Notes: generated by a model from the sequence alone, not told the origin. Counted from the stretch's first letter, positions 25,182 to 34,483 are shown. The stretch: DNA of 64,000 bases from Helicobacter cynogastricus (GCF_900197855.1 NZ_FZMQ01000017.1:62001-126000), one strand, 5' to 3'. Program-made: numbers and translations.

Positions 25182-26065
25182 TGACAAATCGTTTCAAGAT
25201 GGGTTTTAGAGATATTTAAAGAGAGTTCTAGCACACTCAAAGGCAGGGGGCACTCTAGCAGTTTGACTGCGTCTTTAGTAGTAACTAACAGGGAAGTCGC
25301 TCCGTGTTGCTCAAAGGCTTTTTGTAAGAGGGTTTGATCAAAATAGGCATGGTCTTTAAAATAGAGTTTGCCCACTACTGCGGGCAAGTAAGGGTCTAAA
25401 CGGCTAGGGTTAGCAATGGCGGTTACTAAGAGCATTCTAGGAGTTGGGTTATTTACCCACACTTGACGGGTATAATCTTGCCCCTCTTGCAATAGCAAAT
25501 CTGCTTCTTTGTAGCCCCCCAAAAACTCCCGATACGCCCCGCTGGGCAACACGAAATCAAAATAAGGCGCGCGTTCTGGCTTGAGCACGATATTTAATTT
25601 CTTATAGTTAAAGCGAAACCCATCATCTAATAAAATCACCTGCGCGCCCAATTCTTTAGCTTTTAAAATCCCCGCCCTGCGATCCACGCTCACCACCACG
25701 CTAGCCTTTAAGCGACTCGCACACAAAAACGCCTCATCGCCTGCCTCTTTGGGGCTCACTAAAATTTCCCCCCGCTCACTCACCACTACAAGCCCCTTAG
25801 AAGCGCGTCCATAGCCCCGACTAACCACCCCCACATGCAAGGGTTCTAAAATTTTGCCCAGTTCTAAAATAAAGGGGGTTTTGCCACTCCCCCCCACCAC
25901 TAAATTACCTATGCTAATAATGGGGATTCCTAAATCTTCATAGGGAGCTAGGGCGCGCTTGAGGCGCGCAACACTCCCATAAATAAATGACACGGGCAAG
26001 AGCGCGTAAGCTAAGAGTTTCTGCCCTTTGCTGGGAGTATAAAAATAGCGTTCAATCCAGGTCAT
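25139..26065 (-). CDS. lpxK: Tetraacyldisaccharide 4'-kinase LpxK
   Basis: A 308-residue kinase that phosphorylates the 4' position of the lipid A precursor at the inner membrane. A hydrophobic N-terminus (residues 14-30) is followed by the P-loop GNLVVGGSGKTPFI, then VVSRGYGR and the DDGFRFN motif. The substrate is made by the upstream Lpx enzymes. The ATG overlaps the nadE stop (ATGA), so the two are co-translated. The 3' end overlaps the convergent speA gene by 43 bases, so the final codons of both genes share DNA. Confidence 0.92.
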   Translation of the reverse strand: MTWIERYFYTPSKGQKLLAYALLPVSFIYGSVARLKRALAPYEDLGIPIISIGNLVVGGSGKTPFILELGKILEPLHVGVVSRGYGRASKGLVVVSERGEILVSPKEAGDEAFLCASRLKASVVVSVDRRAGILKAKELGAQVILLDDGFRFNYKKLNIVLKPERAPYFDFVLPSGAYREFLGGYKEADLLLQEGQDYTRQVWVNNPTPRMLLVTAIANPSRLDPYLPAVVGKLYFKDHAYFDQTLLQKAFEQHGATSLLVTTKDAVKLLECPLPLSVLELSLNISKTHLETICHYANICSCGASVRK

Positions 26066-26808
26066 AGGAAACTAGGGGGTTGGCTTTTAAAGGCGTTTTT
26101 CTGCACCCTAGCTACAATGCTTGCCACCAAGTCGGGCGTAAAACCTAGATCACAGAGCAAATGACTATCAATGTGTGCGGGGTTTTCCCAACGCGCGCTG
26201 ATTTCTTGCAAGAGGGGGTCAATGAGCGCGTAACTAAAGCCTAAATCTGCCTCATCGCTCTGTCCGCTGAAAAGGTCCGCGCTGGGGGCTTTGTTTAAGA
26301 TATTTTTAGGAATGTCTAGCTCTTGAGCTAGGCTATAGACTTGGCTTTTAAAGAGGTGAGCGATGGGGTTAATTAGCCATGCCAAATCCCCAAAAAGCGT
26401 GCCATAGCCTAGCATGATCTCGCTCTTATTGCTCGTGCCCACCACCAACGCGCCAATCTCCATCGAAAAATCATAGAGTAAGTTCATGCGCATGCGCGCA
26501 CAGAAATTACTCAGCCGTCCTAAACTCACATGAGGGTTTTGCTCTTTAAATAACGCCTCATAAGGCGCGATAGGGCGCGTGGTGTGCGGGATATTAAAAC
26601 TCTCGCAGAGCAAAATCGCATCCTCTGTTGCGCTAGAGGAGTGGGTAGCGGGCATGATCAGCGCGTGAGTGGGTAGGACTCTTTGGCACAACACCCCCAC
26701 CAACGCGCTATCCACCCCCCCGCTCATCCCCACGACAAAACGCTTAAAACCCCTTTGCGCGCTCTGGGTTTGCAAAAACAAGAAAAGTTGATCTAGGATG
26801 TTGTTCAT
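26062..26808 (-). CDS. nadE: NH3-dependent NAD+ synthetase NadE
   Basis: A 248-residue amidating enzyme for the last step of NAD synthesis. The PP-loop GMSGGVDSALVG near residue 28 binds ATP; GTSNKSEIMLGYGT and ADLFSGQSDEADLG complete the active site. There is no glutaminase domain, so it uses free ammonia, which is plentiful in urease-positive gastric Helicobacter. It sits between a secreted protein gene, whose stop abuts its start, and lpxK. Confidence 0.93.
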   Translation of the reverse strand: MNNILDQLFLFLQTQSAQRGFKRFVVGMSGGVDSALVGVLCQRVLPTHALIMPATHSSSATEDAILLCESFNIPHTTRPIAPYEALFKEQNPHVSLGRLSNFCARMRMNLLYDFSMEIGALVVGTSNKSEIMLGYGTLFGDLAWLINPIAHLFKSQVYSLAQELDIPKNILNKAPSADLFSGQSDEADLGFSYALIDPLLQEISARWENPAHIDSHLLCDLGFTPDLVASIVARVQKNAFKSQPPSFL

Positions 26809-27336
26809 CTAAAAATCCGGCAAAAATTTAGCGCATTTGGGATTGGGGGTGGTGTCTCCAGAGACTGCGCCATACAATAGGGGACTACAACCCAAGTAAT
26901 AAACCTTGCCCTTGCGATCTTGGATGGTAAAACTCCCGCCCCCATCAATGTCAAAGATGTATTTCTGCCCCTCTAAGACAAAACTCCCCGTGATGTAGCA
27001 GGGGAATTGCTCGTAGTCTATATAGGGTGAGCTCTCATAGGTTTCACTTCTCTTAAAAAACTTTTTTAAGCTCTTGGGGTTAAAGTGCCACGCTAAACAT
27101 CCCTTAATCTCTTCGCTTCCCTGTATTGCCTTAATTTGCTCTTGGGTGAGGTCTATTTTTACCGGATGAATCACGATCTTTTGAATCTGATCAAAGCCCT
27201 TTGTCCATAGCCCGCACTCCTCTCCCAAAACCTTATAACACTCTTTAACTCGAGCTGAATCTAGGGCATGGAGCACAGACCCAAGTGCCACGATGCAACA
27301 TGAAAACCCTACCAATCCTTGAATTTTAATACCCAT
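26809..27336 (-). CDS. Putative secreted protein of unknown function
   Basis: A 175-residue protein with an N-terminal hydrophobic segment (IKIQGLVGFSCCIVALGSVL) ending near ALDS, consistent with a signal peptide. The mature part has several cysteines, including KECYKVLGEECGLW, that could pair in the periplasm. I recognise no family. Its stop abuts the nadE start, so it heads the leftward nadE-lpxK run. TACTAT at 27381-27386 on the minus strand is a possible -10 element. Confidence 0.6.
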   Translation of the reverse strand: MGIKIQGLVGFSCCIVALGSVLHALDSARVKECYKVLGEECGLWTKGFDQIQKIVIHPVKIDLTQEQIKAIQGSEEIKGCLAWHFNPKSLKKFFKRSETYESSPYIDYEQFPCYITGSFVLEGQKYIFDIDGGGSFTIQDRKGKVYYLGCSPLLYGAVSGDTTPNPKCAKFLPDF

Positions 27337-27440
27337 GTTCTACTCCCTAACCCCCCATTTTAACACATGCACCTAAAAGGATAGTATTAGACTTTTTCAT
27401 GTAAAATCTCATTTTGCAATTAAAAAGTGTAGGAGTGATG

Positions 27441-27944
27441 ATGGCGGAGATGAATCGGCGCGATTTTTTAAGCATGGCTTTGGCTGGGGTAGCGGGCGCA
27501 GGCGCGATCGCTAGCTTGGTTGCCATGAAAAAGACTTGGGACCCCTTGCCTAGCGTGGTATCGGCAGGTTTTACAAGCGTGGATGTGAGCAATATGAAAG
27601 ATGGGGAGTTTTCTAGCGTGGAGTGGCGGGGCAAACCGGTGTATATCATCAAAAAAACCCCTCAAGATGCCTTTGATCCCAAGCGCGACTTTAAAATTCA
27701 GGACGGAGTTTTCACCGTGGGGATTCAAATTTGCACACATTTAGGCTGTATCCCTAATTTTGAATCCAATAAACAAGGCTTTTTATGCCCCTGTCATGGC
27801 GGGCGTTTTACTAGCAATGGGGTGAATATCCCGGGTACCCCACCTCCTCGCCCCTTTGAAATCCCTCCTTTTAAATTGGAAGGCTCTAAGATCACCTTTG
27901 GCGAGGTGGGGCCAGAGTATAAAAATATGGTCGCGCACGCGTAA
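27441..27944 (+). CDS. petA: Ubiquinol-cytochrome c reductase Rieske iron-sulfur subunit
   Basis: A 167-residue Rieske protein of the bc1 complex. A twin-arginine-type leader (RRDFLSMALAGVAGAGAI) anchors it in the inner membrane. The [2Fe-2S] ligands are in CTHLGC and CPCHGG near residues 98 and 117. It takes electrons from menaquinol at the Qo site. The ATG at 27441 follows AGGAG; an ATG directly before it at 27438 is equivalent, and the frame further upstream is not supported. It is the first gene of petABC, with a possible TAAAAT -10 at 27402-27407. Confidence 0.93.
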   Translation: MAEMNRRDFLSMALAGVAGAGAIASLVAMKKTWDPLPSVVSAGFTSVDVSNMKDGEFSSVEWRGKPVYIIKKTPQDAFDPKRDFKIQDGVFTVGIQICTHLGCIPNFESNKQGFLCPCHGGRFTSNGVNIPGTPPPRPFEIPPFKLEGSKITFGEVGPEYKNMVAHA

Positions 27945-27954
27945 AGGACAAAAC

Positions 27955-29184
27955 ATGGCAGAAATCAAGAAGGCAACGGGAGTTGTGGATTGGCTAGATC
28001 AACGCTTAGGGGTGAAGAAACTTACCAAAGTGTTGGCAACAGAATATTGGATTCCCAAAAACATTAACTTTTTATGGGCGATGGGGGTGATCTTGCTCAC
28101 CCTCTTTGGCTTGTTGGTCATCTCGGGCATTTTCCTTTTAATGTATTATAAGCCCGATGCCAAACTCGCCTATGACAGCGTGAATTTTACCATCATGCAA
28201 GAGGTCGCCTATGGATGGCTATGGCGGCACATCCACGCCACAGCGGCGAGCATGATCTTTGTGATCCTCTATATCCACATGTTTGTAGCGATCTACTATG
28301 GCTCTTATAAAAAGGGTCGTGAGATGATTTGGATTAGTGGTATGCTCTTATTTGTGATCTTTAGCGCGGAAGCCTTTAGTGGCTATATGTTGCCCTGGGG
28401 GCAGATGAGCTATTGGGCAGCATCCGTTATTACTGAATTATTTGGCAAAATCCCCGTGATTGGCCCTGACTTGCTCGTGTGGATTAGAGGGAACTATGTC
28501 GTAGCCGATGCGACTCTCACACGTTTTTTTATGTTGCATGTGTTCTTATTACCAGTGATAATTTTGGCCATTGTGGGCATGCACTTTTATTCCTTGCGCA
28601 TCCCCCATGTTAATAACCAAGAGGGCGAAGTGCTGGATTTTGAAGCCGAAGAGAAGAAATTCAAAGAGGGTAAAAAGAAAGAATCTAAGGTTATTCCCTT
28701 TTGGCCTGTATTCCTCTCCAAGGATATTTTTGTAGTCTGTGCATTCATGGTTTTCTTCTTTTACTTGGTGTGCTATCACTACGAGTTTGCGATGGATCCT
28801 ATCAACTTCGAGCGCGCCAATAGCCTTAAAACCCCGCACCATATTTACCCTGAGTGGTATTTCTTGTGGAGTTATGAGGTCTTACGGGGCTTCTTCTTTA
28901 ATGGAAATTTAGGACTGGTCGCTTTTGGTGTGGCGCAAGTGATCTTCTTCCTCTTGCCTTTCTTGGATAATAGCCCTGTGGTCAAGCCCGCCCACCAACG
29001 CAAAGCGTTTCAAATTTGGTTTTGGGTGCTAGTGATTGACATGGTAGTGCTAACCATTTATGGCAAACTCCCTCCCGTGGGCAATAATAAGTATGTGGGC
29101 TTTGTGGCTTCCATTATCTTCTTGGCTCTCTTCTTTGTGGTCTTGCCGCTCATTGCGCGCGCTGAAAAGAAAAGGGGGGCGTAA
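27955..29184 (+). CDS. petB: Cytochrome b subunit of the bc1 complex
   Basis: A 409-residue integral membrane subunit with eight or nine hydrophobic helices. The haem-binding histidines lie in the paired helices around WRHIHATAASM and RFFMLHVFLLP. The PEWY motif of the Qo pocket appears as HIYPEWYFLW near residue 299. The ATG follows AAAGGACAAAAC. The stop overlaps the petC start (TAATG), which shows translational coupling. Confidence 0.93.
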   Translation: MAEIKKATGVVDWLDQRLGVKKLTKVLATEYWIPKNINFLWAMGVILLTLFGLLVISGIFLLMYYKPDAKLAYDSVNFTIMQEVAYGWLWRHIHATAASMIFVILYIHMFVAIYYGSYKKGREMIWISGMLLFVIFSAEAFSGYMLPWGQMSYWAASVITELFGKIPVIGPDLLVWIRGNYVVADATLTRFFMLHVFLLPVIILAIVGMHFYSLRIPHVNNQEGEVLDFEAEEKKFKEGKKKESKVIPFWPVFLSKDIFVVCAFMVFFFYLVCYHYEFAMDPINFERANSLKTPHHIYPEWYFLWSYEVLRGFFFNGNLGLVAFGVAQVIFFLLPFLDNSPVVKPAHQRKAFQIWFWVLVIDMVVLTIYGKLPPVGNNKYVGFVASIIFLALFFVVLPLIARAEKKRGA

Positions 29185-30041
29185 TGAAAGAATTGAAGAT
29201 CTTAGCCATTTTGATCGTGGTGATTGGCGCGCTCTATTGGGGTGTGGAGCCCTACGCGCATAGCGTGATGGAGCCCAAAATGCCCCCGGCTGATTTTGCC
29301 TTTAAGGATTTACAGCCTATTGATTTGAGTAAGGGCGATGCGGCTAAGGGTAAGGATTTAGTCGCGCAAAACTGCGTGGCTTGTCATAGCATTGAGAGTC
29401 AAAAAATCCCCGCTCCTATGGACCATGCGAGCGCTGGGGCAAGCTTTGGAGTTGTGCCCCCGGATCTCTCCCATGTGGGTGCTGTGCTCAACCCTCAATT
29501 CTTAGCCCATTTTATCAAAGACCCCACCAAAGCAGCTAAACTCACCCACAAATACAAGGACGATAACCCCTATCCTATGCCCACTTTTGCGCAATTTAGC
29601 GATCAAGATTTGGCCGACATCGTGGCGTATCTAACTTCTATCGCGCCTAAGAAGCTAGAGGACAAAGAAGTCTTTGCTCAAGCCTGCCAGCGTTGCCATA
29701 GCATTGCATACGACAAAGAGCACGCGCTCAGCGATCCTAAAGACTTACACCGCTATTTGGGCGCAGAGGTCCCCGATCTCTCTATGATGATTCGCTCGCT
29801 CGGGCGCGAAAAACTCGAGGTCTTTATTAATGATCCTCAAAAACTCTTACCCGGGACAGCCATGCCTAGAGTGGGCTTGAATAAAGAGTCTCAAGAGCAG
29901 ATTGTCAATTACTTAGAAAAGGTAGGGGATAGCAAGAAACACCAAAGAGACGCGCTAGGCATTAAAATCATGGTGTTCTTCGCTGTGATGACCTTGCTTG
30001 CCTATGTGTGGAAACAAAAGGTGTGGCGCGAAGTGCATTAA
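29184..30041 (+). CDS. petC: Di-haem cytochrome c subunit of the bc1 complex
   Basis: A 285-residue membrane-anchored cytochrome. There is an N-terminal anchor (ILAILIVVIGALYWG), two haem c sites CVACH near residue 65 and CQRCH near residue 171, and a C-terminal helix (MVFFAVMTLLAYVW). Two tandem cytochrome c domains are the arrangement known from epsilonproteobacterial bc1 complexes. The subunit carries electrons on to the cbb3-type oxidase. It ends 14 bases before a strong hairpin terminator. Confidence 0.92.
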   Translation: MKELKILAILIVVIGALYWGVEPYAHSVMEPKMPPADFAFKDLQPIDLSKGDAAKGKDLVAQNCVACHSIESQKIPAPMDHASAGASFGVVPPDLSHVGAVLNPQFLAHFIKDPTKAAKLTHKYKDDNPYPMPTFAQFSDQDLADIVAYLTSIAPKKLEDKEVFAQACQRCHSIAYDKEHALSDPKDLHRYLGAEVPDLSMMIRSLGREKLEVFINDPQKLLPGTAMPRVGLNKESQEQIVNYLEKVGDSKKHQRDALGIKIMVFFAVMTLLAYVWKQKVWREVH

Positions 30042-30054
30042 AACAAAGGGAGGT

Positions 30055-30083
30055 TAGCGCGCAACGCGCGCTAGAAATTTTTT
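30055..30083 (+). terminator. Rho-independent terminator of petABC
   Basis: An 8-base-pair stem (TAGCGCGC / GCGCGCTA) with a three-base AAC loop, followed by a T6 run. The right arm contains the stop codon of the convergent thrC gene, so the two genes share this sequence. Confidence 0.75.
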
Positions 30084-31513
30084 AACCATGTTTTAATGTA
30101 ATGTTGTAGATCGCTCACACCCACACGATCCTTGTGCACGAGGGGCTTACTTAAGAGCTCTTGCACGCTGGCTGGGGGGGTGATCCCCTCTTTGGCTAAA
30201 ACTTGTAAAGCTTCTTGATCGTCTTTGGCTTGTTTGCCTAGAGCTAGGGCGGTGGTGTGGGCAAATTTGCTCCAAGATGCGGTAGAAACCACAAGGCTTG
30301 GGGTATGATCTTGGAGTTGCGCGTAGGCATAAAGCGCGGTAGCGGTGTGGGGGTCTGCTAGGTAGTGGTGATCGTGATAAATGCGTGCGATGGTGTTTAA
30401 ACAATGCGCGTCATCACAGCTAAATGCCTCAAAATGCGCGCGCAAACTTTTTAGCTCGCTGGAAGTGAGGGCGTAATATTTGTGATCTTGGAGTTGGCGC
30501 ATGCACTCCTTAGTGCGTGTAGAACCAAAGAGGGCAAAAAGTAAGCGTTCCACATTGGAACTTTTGAGAATGTCCATCGCTGGGGAGGGAGTTTTGAGCA
30601 AACTACGGGTGCGCAGATCATAAACCCCTGTATTAAAAAACTCGCTGAGCACATCATTAGCATTAGACACCACGACAATTTTTTCTAGGGGTAAGCCCAT
30701 CGCTTTAGCATAAAATGCGCCTAGAGCGTTGCCAAAATTCCCGCTAGGAATGAGAATTTTAATAGGATCGCCATAGGTAATCGTCCTTTGGCGCACCAAC
30801 TCCAAATATCCCCAAATGTGATAGACCATCTGGAAGATGATGCGCCCAAAGTTGATCGAATTGGCTACGCTCAAATGCAAGTCTTTTTGAGCTAAATGTG
30901 CTTGAAAAGATTCATCGGCTAAAAGGGCTTTAAGCGCGCTTTGGGCGTCGTCAAAATTTCCCTCTAGCCCGACTACCTTGAGATTGGGCGCGTCCATGCT
31001 CTGCATTTGCAAAGCTTGGATTAGGCTTGTACCCTCAGCTGGATACAAACAAAAGACATAGGTATTAGGCAGATTGGCAAAGCTAGCTAGAGTGGCTGGA
31101 CCTGTATCCCCGCTAGTGGCCACCATAATGAGATACTTTTCATCGCGCGCTTGGGCCAATCCTGAGAGAAGCACCCCAAAGGGCTGGAGCGCCATGTCTT
31201 TAAAAGCCAAAGTAGGGCCATGAAAAAGTTCTTGAACATATAAGTTAGGTTTGAGTGAGCGCAGGGGAGCGAGGGATTTAAATTGTCGGTAACGCTCTAA
31301 GGCATTATCTAAGAGAGCAGAATCAAGATCAAGTTTTAAGACCTGAAAGAGAGCACGCGCTAACTGGCTGTAATTTAAGTTTATATAGCCTGAAAAGTCT
31401 ATTTGAGGTAGACTTTGAGGGGCACAAAGCCCGCTACTTTGAGCCGGATTGAGTAGAGAACCTGTAAAGCTACCTAGAGAATGGGCATCTCGTGTATCTA
31501 TCATGTGTGCCAT
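30071..31513 (-). CDS. thrC: Threonine synthase ThrC
   Basis: A 480-residue PLP enzyme that makes threonine from O-phosphohomoserine. The PLP lysine is in GPTLAFKDMALQPF near residue 108; the phosphate loop is SGNFGNALGAF and substrate contacts lie in VATSGDTGPA. The ATG at 31511-31513 is preceded by AAAGGA; an internal ATG three codons later is less likely. It converges on petC and diverges from the CMAH-like gene at 31593. H. pylori also has thrC next to an uncharacterised gene. Confidence 0.92.
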   Translation of the reverse strand: MAHMIDTRDAHSLGSFTGSLLNPAQSSGLCAPQSLPQIDFSGYINLNYSQLARALFQVLKLDLDSALLDNALERYRQFKSLAPLRSLKPNLYVQELFHGPTLAFKDMALQPFGVLLSGLAQARDEKYLIMVATSGDTGPATLASFANLPNTYVFCLYPAEGTSLIQALQMQSMDAPNLKVVGLEGNFDDAQSALKALLADESFQAHLAQKDLHLSVANSINFGRIIFQMVYHIWGYLELVRQRTITYGDPIKILIPSGNFGNALGAFYAKAMGLPLEKIVVVSNANDVLSEFFNTGVYDLRTRSLLKTPSPAMDILKSSNVERLLFALFGSTRTKECMRQLQDHKYYALTSSELKSLRAHFEAFSCDDAHCLNTIARIYHDHHYLADPHTATALYAYAQLQDHTPSLVVSTASWSKFAHTTALALGKQAKDDQEALQVLAKEGITPPASVQELLSKPLVHKDRVGVSDLQHYIKTWLKNF

Positions 31514-31556
31514 GTTTTTTCCTTTATGCGTGGGGGTAATTTGGCAATAACTTTAG

Positions 31557-31562
31557 TATAAT
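31557..31562 (+). promoter_or_regulatory. -10 element for the CMAH-like gene
   Basis: TATAAT 31 bases before the ATG at 31593. GGAG precedes that start by 5 bases. Confidence 0.5.
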
Positions 31563-31592
31563 AGCCCTTTATTTTCAGCCTATGGAGTGTCT

Positions 31593-33287
31593 ATGTCCGC
31601 TTTGCCGCCTAAAAAAGCTTCTTCTGCGCCCGCAGCAATCAAATTGCGCCGTGTGGGGCTTTTTGAAACAGCTACCAATACTCAGAGTCTCTCTGTAAGG
31701 GGTTTGCTAGAAGGCGTTAATGACATGGGAAATTTCATTGTCAATATGAAAAAACATGTCAAAATGGGCGAAAAGCCAGAGGTGAATTGGATCATTGACA
31801 CCATTTGCGATCACAGAGGGGATAAACTCTTGCACAAAAGTGGCATCGCCTCATGCCCGCATTGCGCATGGAATCTCCATCTTAACACCCTAAGCTACGA
31901 CAATGGACGCAAAAAACAACCCCTCAAATATCGCCTAGAGGGGCGCACCCTCCAAATAGAAACCTCTACAGATTTAGCCAATCCCTACCAATCTAGCTTT
32001 AAGGGAGATTTTAAAATCCGCTATCTTAACCATGCCTGTTTGTATATTGAAGCAGGCGGAGTTAAATTCATCACCGATCCATGGCTTCTAGGTCCTGCCT
32101 TTTTAGGGGCGGGTTATTTAGAAAAGGCGAGTTGCAAAGAAGCAGTACACTGCTTGGTGCAGGCCGATTTTATCTTTATCTCTTCTAATCGTTCTAGTTG
32201 TTTGCACCCCCAAACTTTGGCTTTCGTGTCTAAAAGTAAGCCTTTTATTGTGGGCAATTTTCCCTCTAAGAGTGTGGTGCGCGCGCTCAAAAACTTAGGT
32301 TTTTCTAATATCTTTCCTTTGGAATTTCAAGAAATTTATGAGTTTAACTCTTCCTTTCAGTTTAGTGTATTTAGAGCTGGGGATGGTTCTGAGGAATGCG
32401 GGCTGTACTTGTGTCTTTGTGGGCATGATGTGCTCATCAACCCTTATTCTAATTACATCAACCGCTTTAATTTGCCCAGTGGATTAACCTTGCTCTGCAC
32501 CGCTTTTTTTGGAGAAACCTCTGGCTTCCCCTTTTGTATCGATAATTATAGCGATCAAGAAAAAAAGGCTCTACATAACGCGCATTTAGAAGGGCTTAAA
32601 CAGCAACTAGAGAATCTCATCAATATCACTCAACCTGCTTATGTTTTGCCCATTGCAACACCCTATATTCACGAGCGCGAACCCGCTCTAAAAGTTAGCA
32701 ATACCTTTAATGATGTGCAAGAGTGTAAAAAGATTTGCGATCTCTACAGCCGCACGCACCGCGAAACTCCTGTAAAATGTTTGACCCCCACCGATGATCT
32801 CACTTTAGAGTTTAAAGTCGCTGATATAGTGCAGTGGAAAGAGGATACCCACATCCTTAAAAAAGAAGTCCCCGCCAAATATGCCCAATTCTACGCCAAA
32901 ACTTTTACCTACGAGCCTCAAAAATTAATGGGTTTTCTTAAGCTTTCTGCTTATAAGGCTAATCAAATTGTGAGTTTTATCCCTACTAATGAAAATTTTG
33001 AACAGGTTGTTGCCCCCATTGTAGAAGCTAATTTTGCTACCCAAAGCTTTAAGGTCATTCCCAAAAGTGCGCTCATTGAGTCCGCACAAGGGTATCGTGT
33101 AATGCAACTGCGCGTGCGCAAAGAAATTTTAGCCTGTATTATAGAAAATCACCTCCCCTTTGAGGAGATGCTACGAGGTTTTCATTGCCGTATCAAGCGC
33201 AACCCTAACGCTTACGAAGCCAATTTTTGGTATCATTTTAGCCATCTTTACAGCTCCCCCAAGGCTTATAGCGTAACTTTAGGATAA
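31593..33287 (+). CDS. CMAH-like Rieske/metallo-beta-lactamase-fold protein with substituted metal ligands
   Basis: A 564-residue protein that follows CMP-N-acetylneuraminate hydroxylase from end to end. There is an N-terminal Rieske-like segment (ICDHRGDKLL ... SCPHCAWNLHL, residues 70-95), then an MBL-fold part with IRYLNHACLYIEAGG and TDPWLLGPAFLGAGY. Both metal sites are altered. The second Rieske histidine is Cys (CPHC instead of CxxH), and the MBL HxHxDH motif expected after FIFIS reads SNRSSCLH. So the hydroxylase chemistry is unlikely to be the standard one. I chose the ATG at 31593 over the GTG at 31587 because of GGAG spacing. It diverges from thrC; function unknown. Confidence 0.6.
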   Translation: MSALPPKKASSAPAAIKLRRVGLFETATNTQSLSVRGLLEGVNDMGNFIVNMKKHVKMGEKPEVNWIIDTICDHRGDKLLHKSGIASCPHCAWNLHLNTLSYDNGRKKQPLKYRLEGRTLQIETSTDLANPYQSSFKGDFKIRYLNHACLYIEAGGVKFITDPWLLGPAFLGAGYLEKASCKEAVHCLVQADFIFISSNRSSCLHPQTLAFVSKSKPFIVGNFPSKSVVRALKNLGFSNIFPLEFQEIYEFNSSFQFSVFRAGDGSEECGLYLCLCGHDVLINPYSNYINRFNLPSGLTLLCTAFFGETSGFPFCIDNYSDQEKKALHNAHLEGLKQQLENLINITQPAYVLPIATPYIHEREPALKVSNTFNDVQECKKICDLYSRTHRETPVKCLTPTDDLTLEFKVADIVQWKEDTHILKKEVPAKYAQFYAKTFTYEPQKLMGFLKLSAYKANQIVSFIPTNENFEQVVAPIVEANFATQSFKVIPKSALIESAQGYRVMQLRVRKEILACIIENHLPFEEMLRGFHCRIKRNPNAYEANFWYHFSHLYSSPKAYSVTLG

Positions 33288-33309
33288 GATTTAGCTAGAA
33301 GACACTCCA

Positions 33310-33855
33310 TCAATTTTTGCAATAGCCATTTTGATAGCACCGCTTTTTTAGCTCATCAAAACTTATAGTAGGATCGCCTAGGATGCTAGGATGGCGTTTT
33401 TGAGGATCATCGCGAGGTTGGCGGTAAAAAATCCATGTGCGTACAGGGTGTTTGTCCCCTTTGGAGTTAAAAACTTGCTCGCTAAATTGGTGTAGGTAAA
33501 AATTTTCTTGCAATAACCTAAAAGTGAAGTAGGTTTTATAATAAAAGTCATTTGCATAGTAGCCCTGTTCGATGGTTAAGTAGGGAAATTTATACGCTAA
33601 ATCCATCTTAACATCTTTGCCCTTGCTAACAGCGCATAGGGCGGGTAAGCGTTGTTGGTTGCGCTGGAAACGCACACAAACAATATCTGGCTTATCAGGG
33701 GTGTTTTTATAAAAAATCTCTTTACTAAAGTTGTAATGCTTGTTGCCCACATCAAAGGACAAAAGGTCTTGGGTTTGCTTTTTTAAATTATGCGTCTGTT
33801 GTGTATTTGCAGCATGCAATAGGCCCAAAAACACCCACCCTAAAAACTTTTTCAT
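33310..33855 (-). CDS. Secreted protein, tandem paralogue B
   Basis: A 181-residue protein with a signal peptide (MKKFLGWVFLGLLHAANT). It shares with the next gene at 33882 the segments LLSF.V, YKFPYLTIE, FYLHQFS, SKGDKHP.RTWIFYRQPRDDP and the Cys-rich ending (RCYQNGYC). I know no family. The conserved cysteines at the C-terminus suggest a disulfide-bonded periplasmic or secreted fold. It lies 26 bases downstream of its paralogue on the same strand. Confidence 0.6.
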   Translation of the reverse strand: MKKFLGWVFLGLLHAANTQQTHNLKKQTQDLLSFDVGNKHYNFSKEIFYKNTPDKPDIVCVRFQRNQQRLPALCAVSKGKDVKMDLAYKFPYLTIEQGYYANDFYYKTYFTFRLLQENFYLHQFSEQVFNSKGDKHPVRTWIFYRQPRDDPQKRHPSILGDPTISFDELKKRCYQNGYCKN

Positions 33856-33881
33856 CCTTCACTCCTTAGAAAACCAAACCA

Positions 33882-34430
33882 TCAGTCTATACAATAACCA
33901 TTGCGACGACACTGCGCTTCTAACCTATTATAAAAACCATCTTTGAGATCCTTTAGAGTCATAAGATGGCGTTTTTTGGGATCATCACGGGGTTGGCGGT
34001 AAAAAATCCATGTGCGCGTGGGGTGTTTATCTCCTTTAGACCTAAAGCTTTGTTGGCTAAACTGGTGCAGATAAAAAGTCTTGTCCACTAATTTAAGTGT
34101 GGTGTAGTAGGTGTAATAAATACCATCTCTTTCATACCCGCCCGACTCGATGGTCAGATAGGGAAATTTGTAGACCACATCTATTTGCGTGCCCGCGCTT
34201 GCGCACAACTGGGACAAAAGGACTTGATTGTGCCGAATTAACATGCAAATTTTGAGGGGAATGTCCAAAGATTTGTCATAAGTTGTCTCTTTGCTAAAGC
34301 TGTAACGATCGCCTTTGACATTAAAAGAGAGAAGGTCTTGAATTTGTATTTTTAGATTGCGCATGTTTGATTGTGTATCTGCAGCGTGCAATAGACCCAA
34401 CAGCACCAACACACCTAAGAAGTTTTTCAT
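33882..34430 (-). CDS. Secreted protein, tandem paralogue A
   Basis: A 182-residue paralogue of 33310 with a signal peptide (MKNFLGVLVLLGLLHAADT). It has the same YKFPYLTIE, FYLHQFS and RTWIFYRQPRDDP core, and ends RRNGYCID. I use the ATG at 34430 because it matches the MKKFLG start of the paralogue; an ATG two codons upstream is possible. The two genes probably arose by tandem duplication and have since diverged widely in the N-terminal half. Function unknown. Confidence 0.6.
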   Translation of the reverse strand: MKNFLGVLVLLGLLHAADTQSNMRNLKIQIQDLLSFNVKGDRYSFSKETTYDKSLDIPLKICMLIRHNQVLLSQLCASAGTQIDVVYKFPYLTIESGGYERDGIYYTYYTTLKLVDKTFYLHQFSQQSFRSKGDKHPTRTWIFYRQPRDDPKKRHLMTLKDLKDGFYNRLEAQCRRNGYCID

Positions 34431-34483
34431 CTCCATATCCTCAATGCATTTGAAACACTTGTTATAGAATCTTAACCTTTAGA

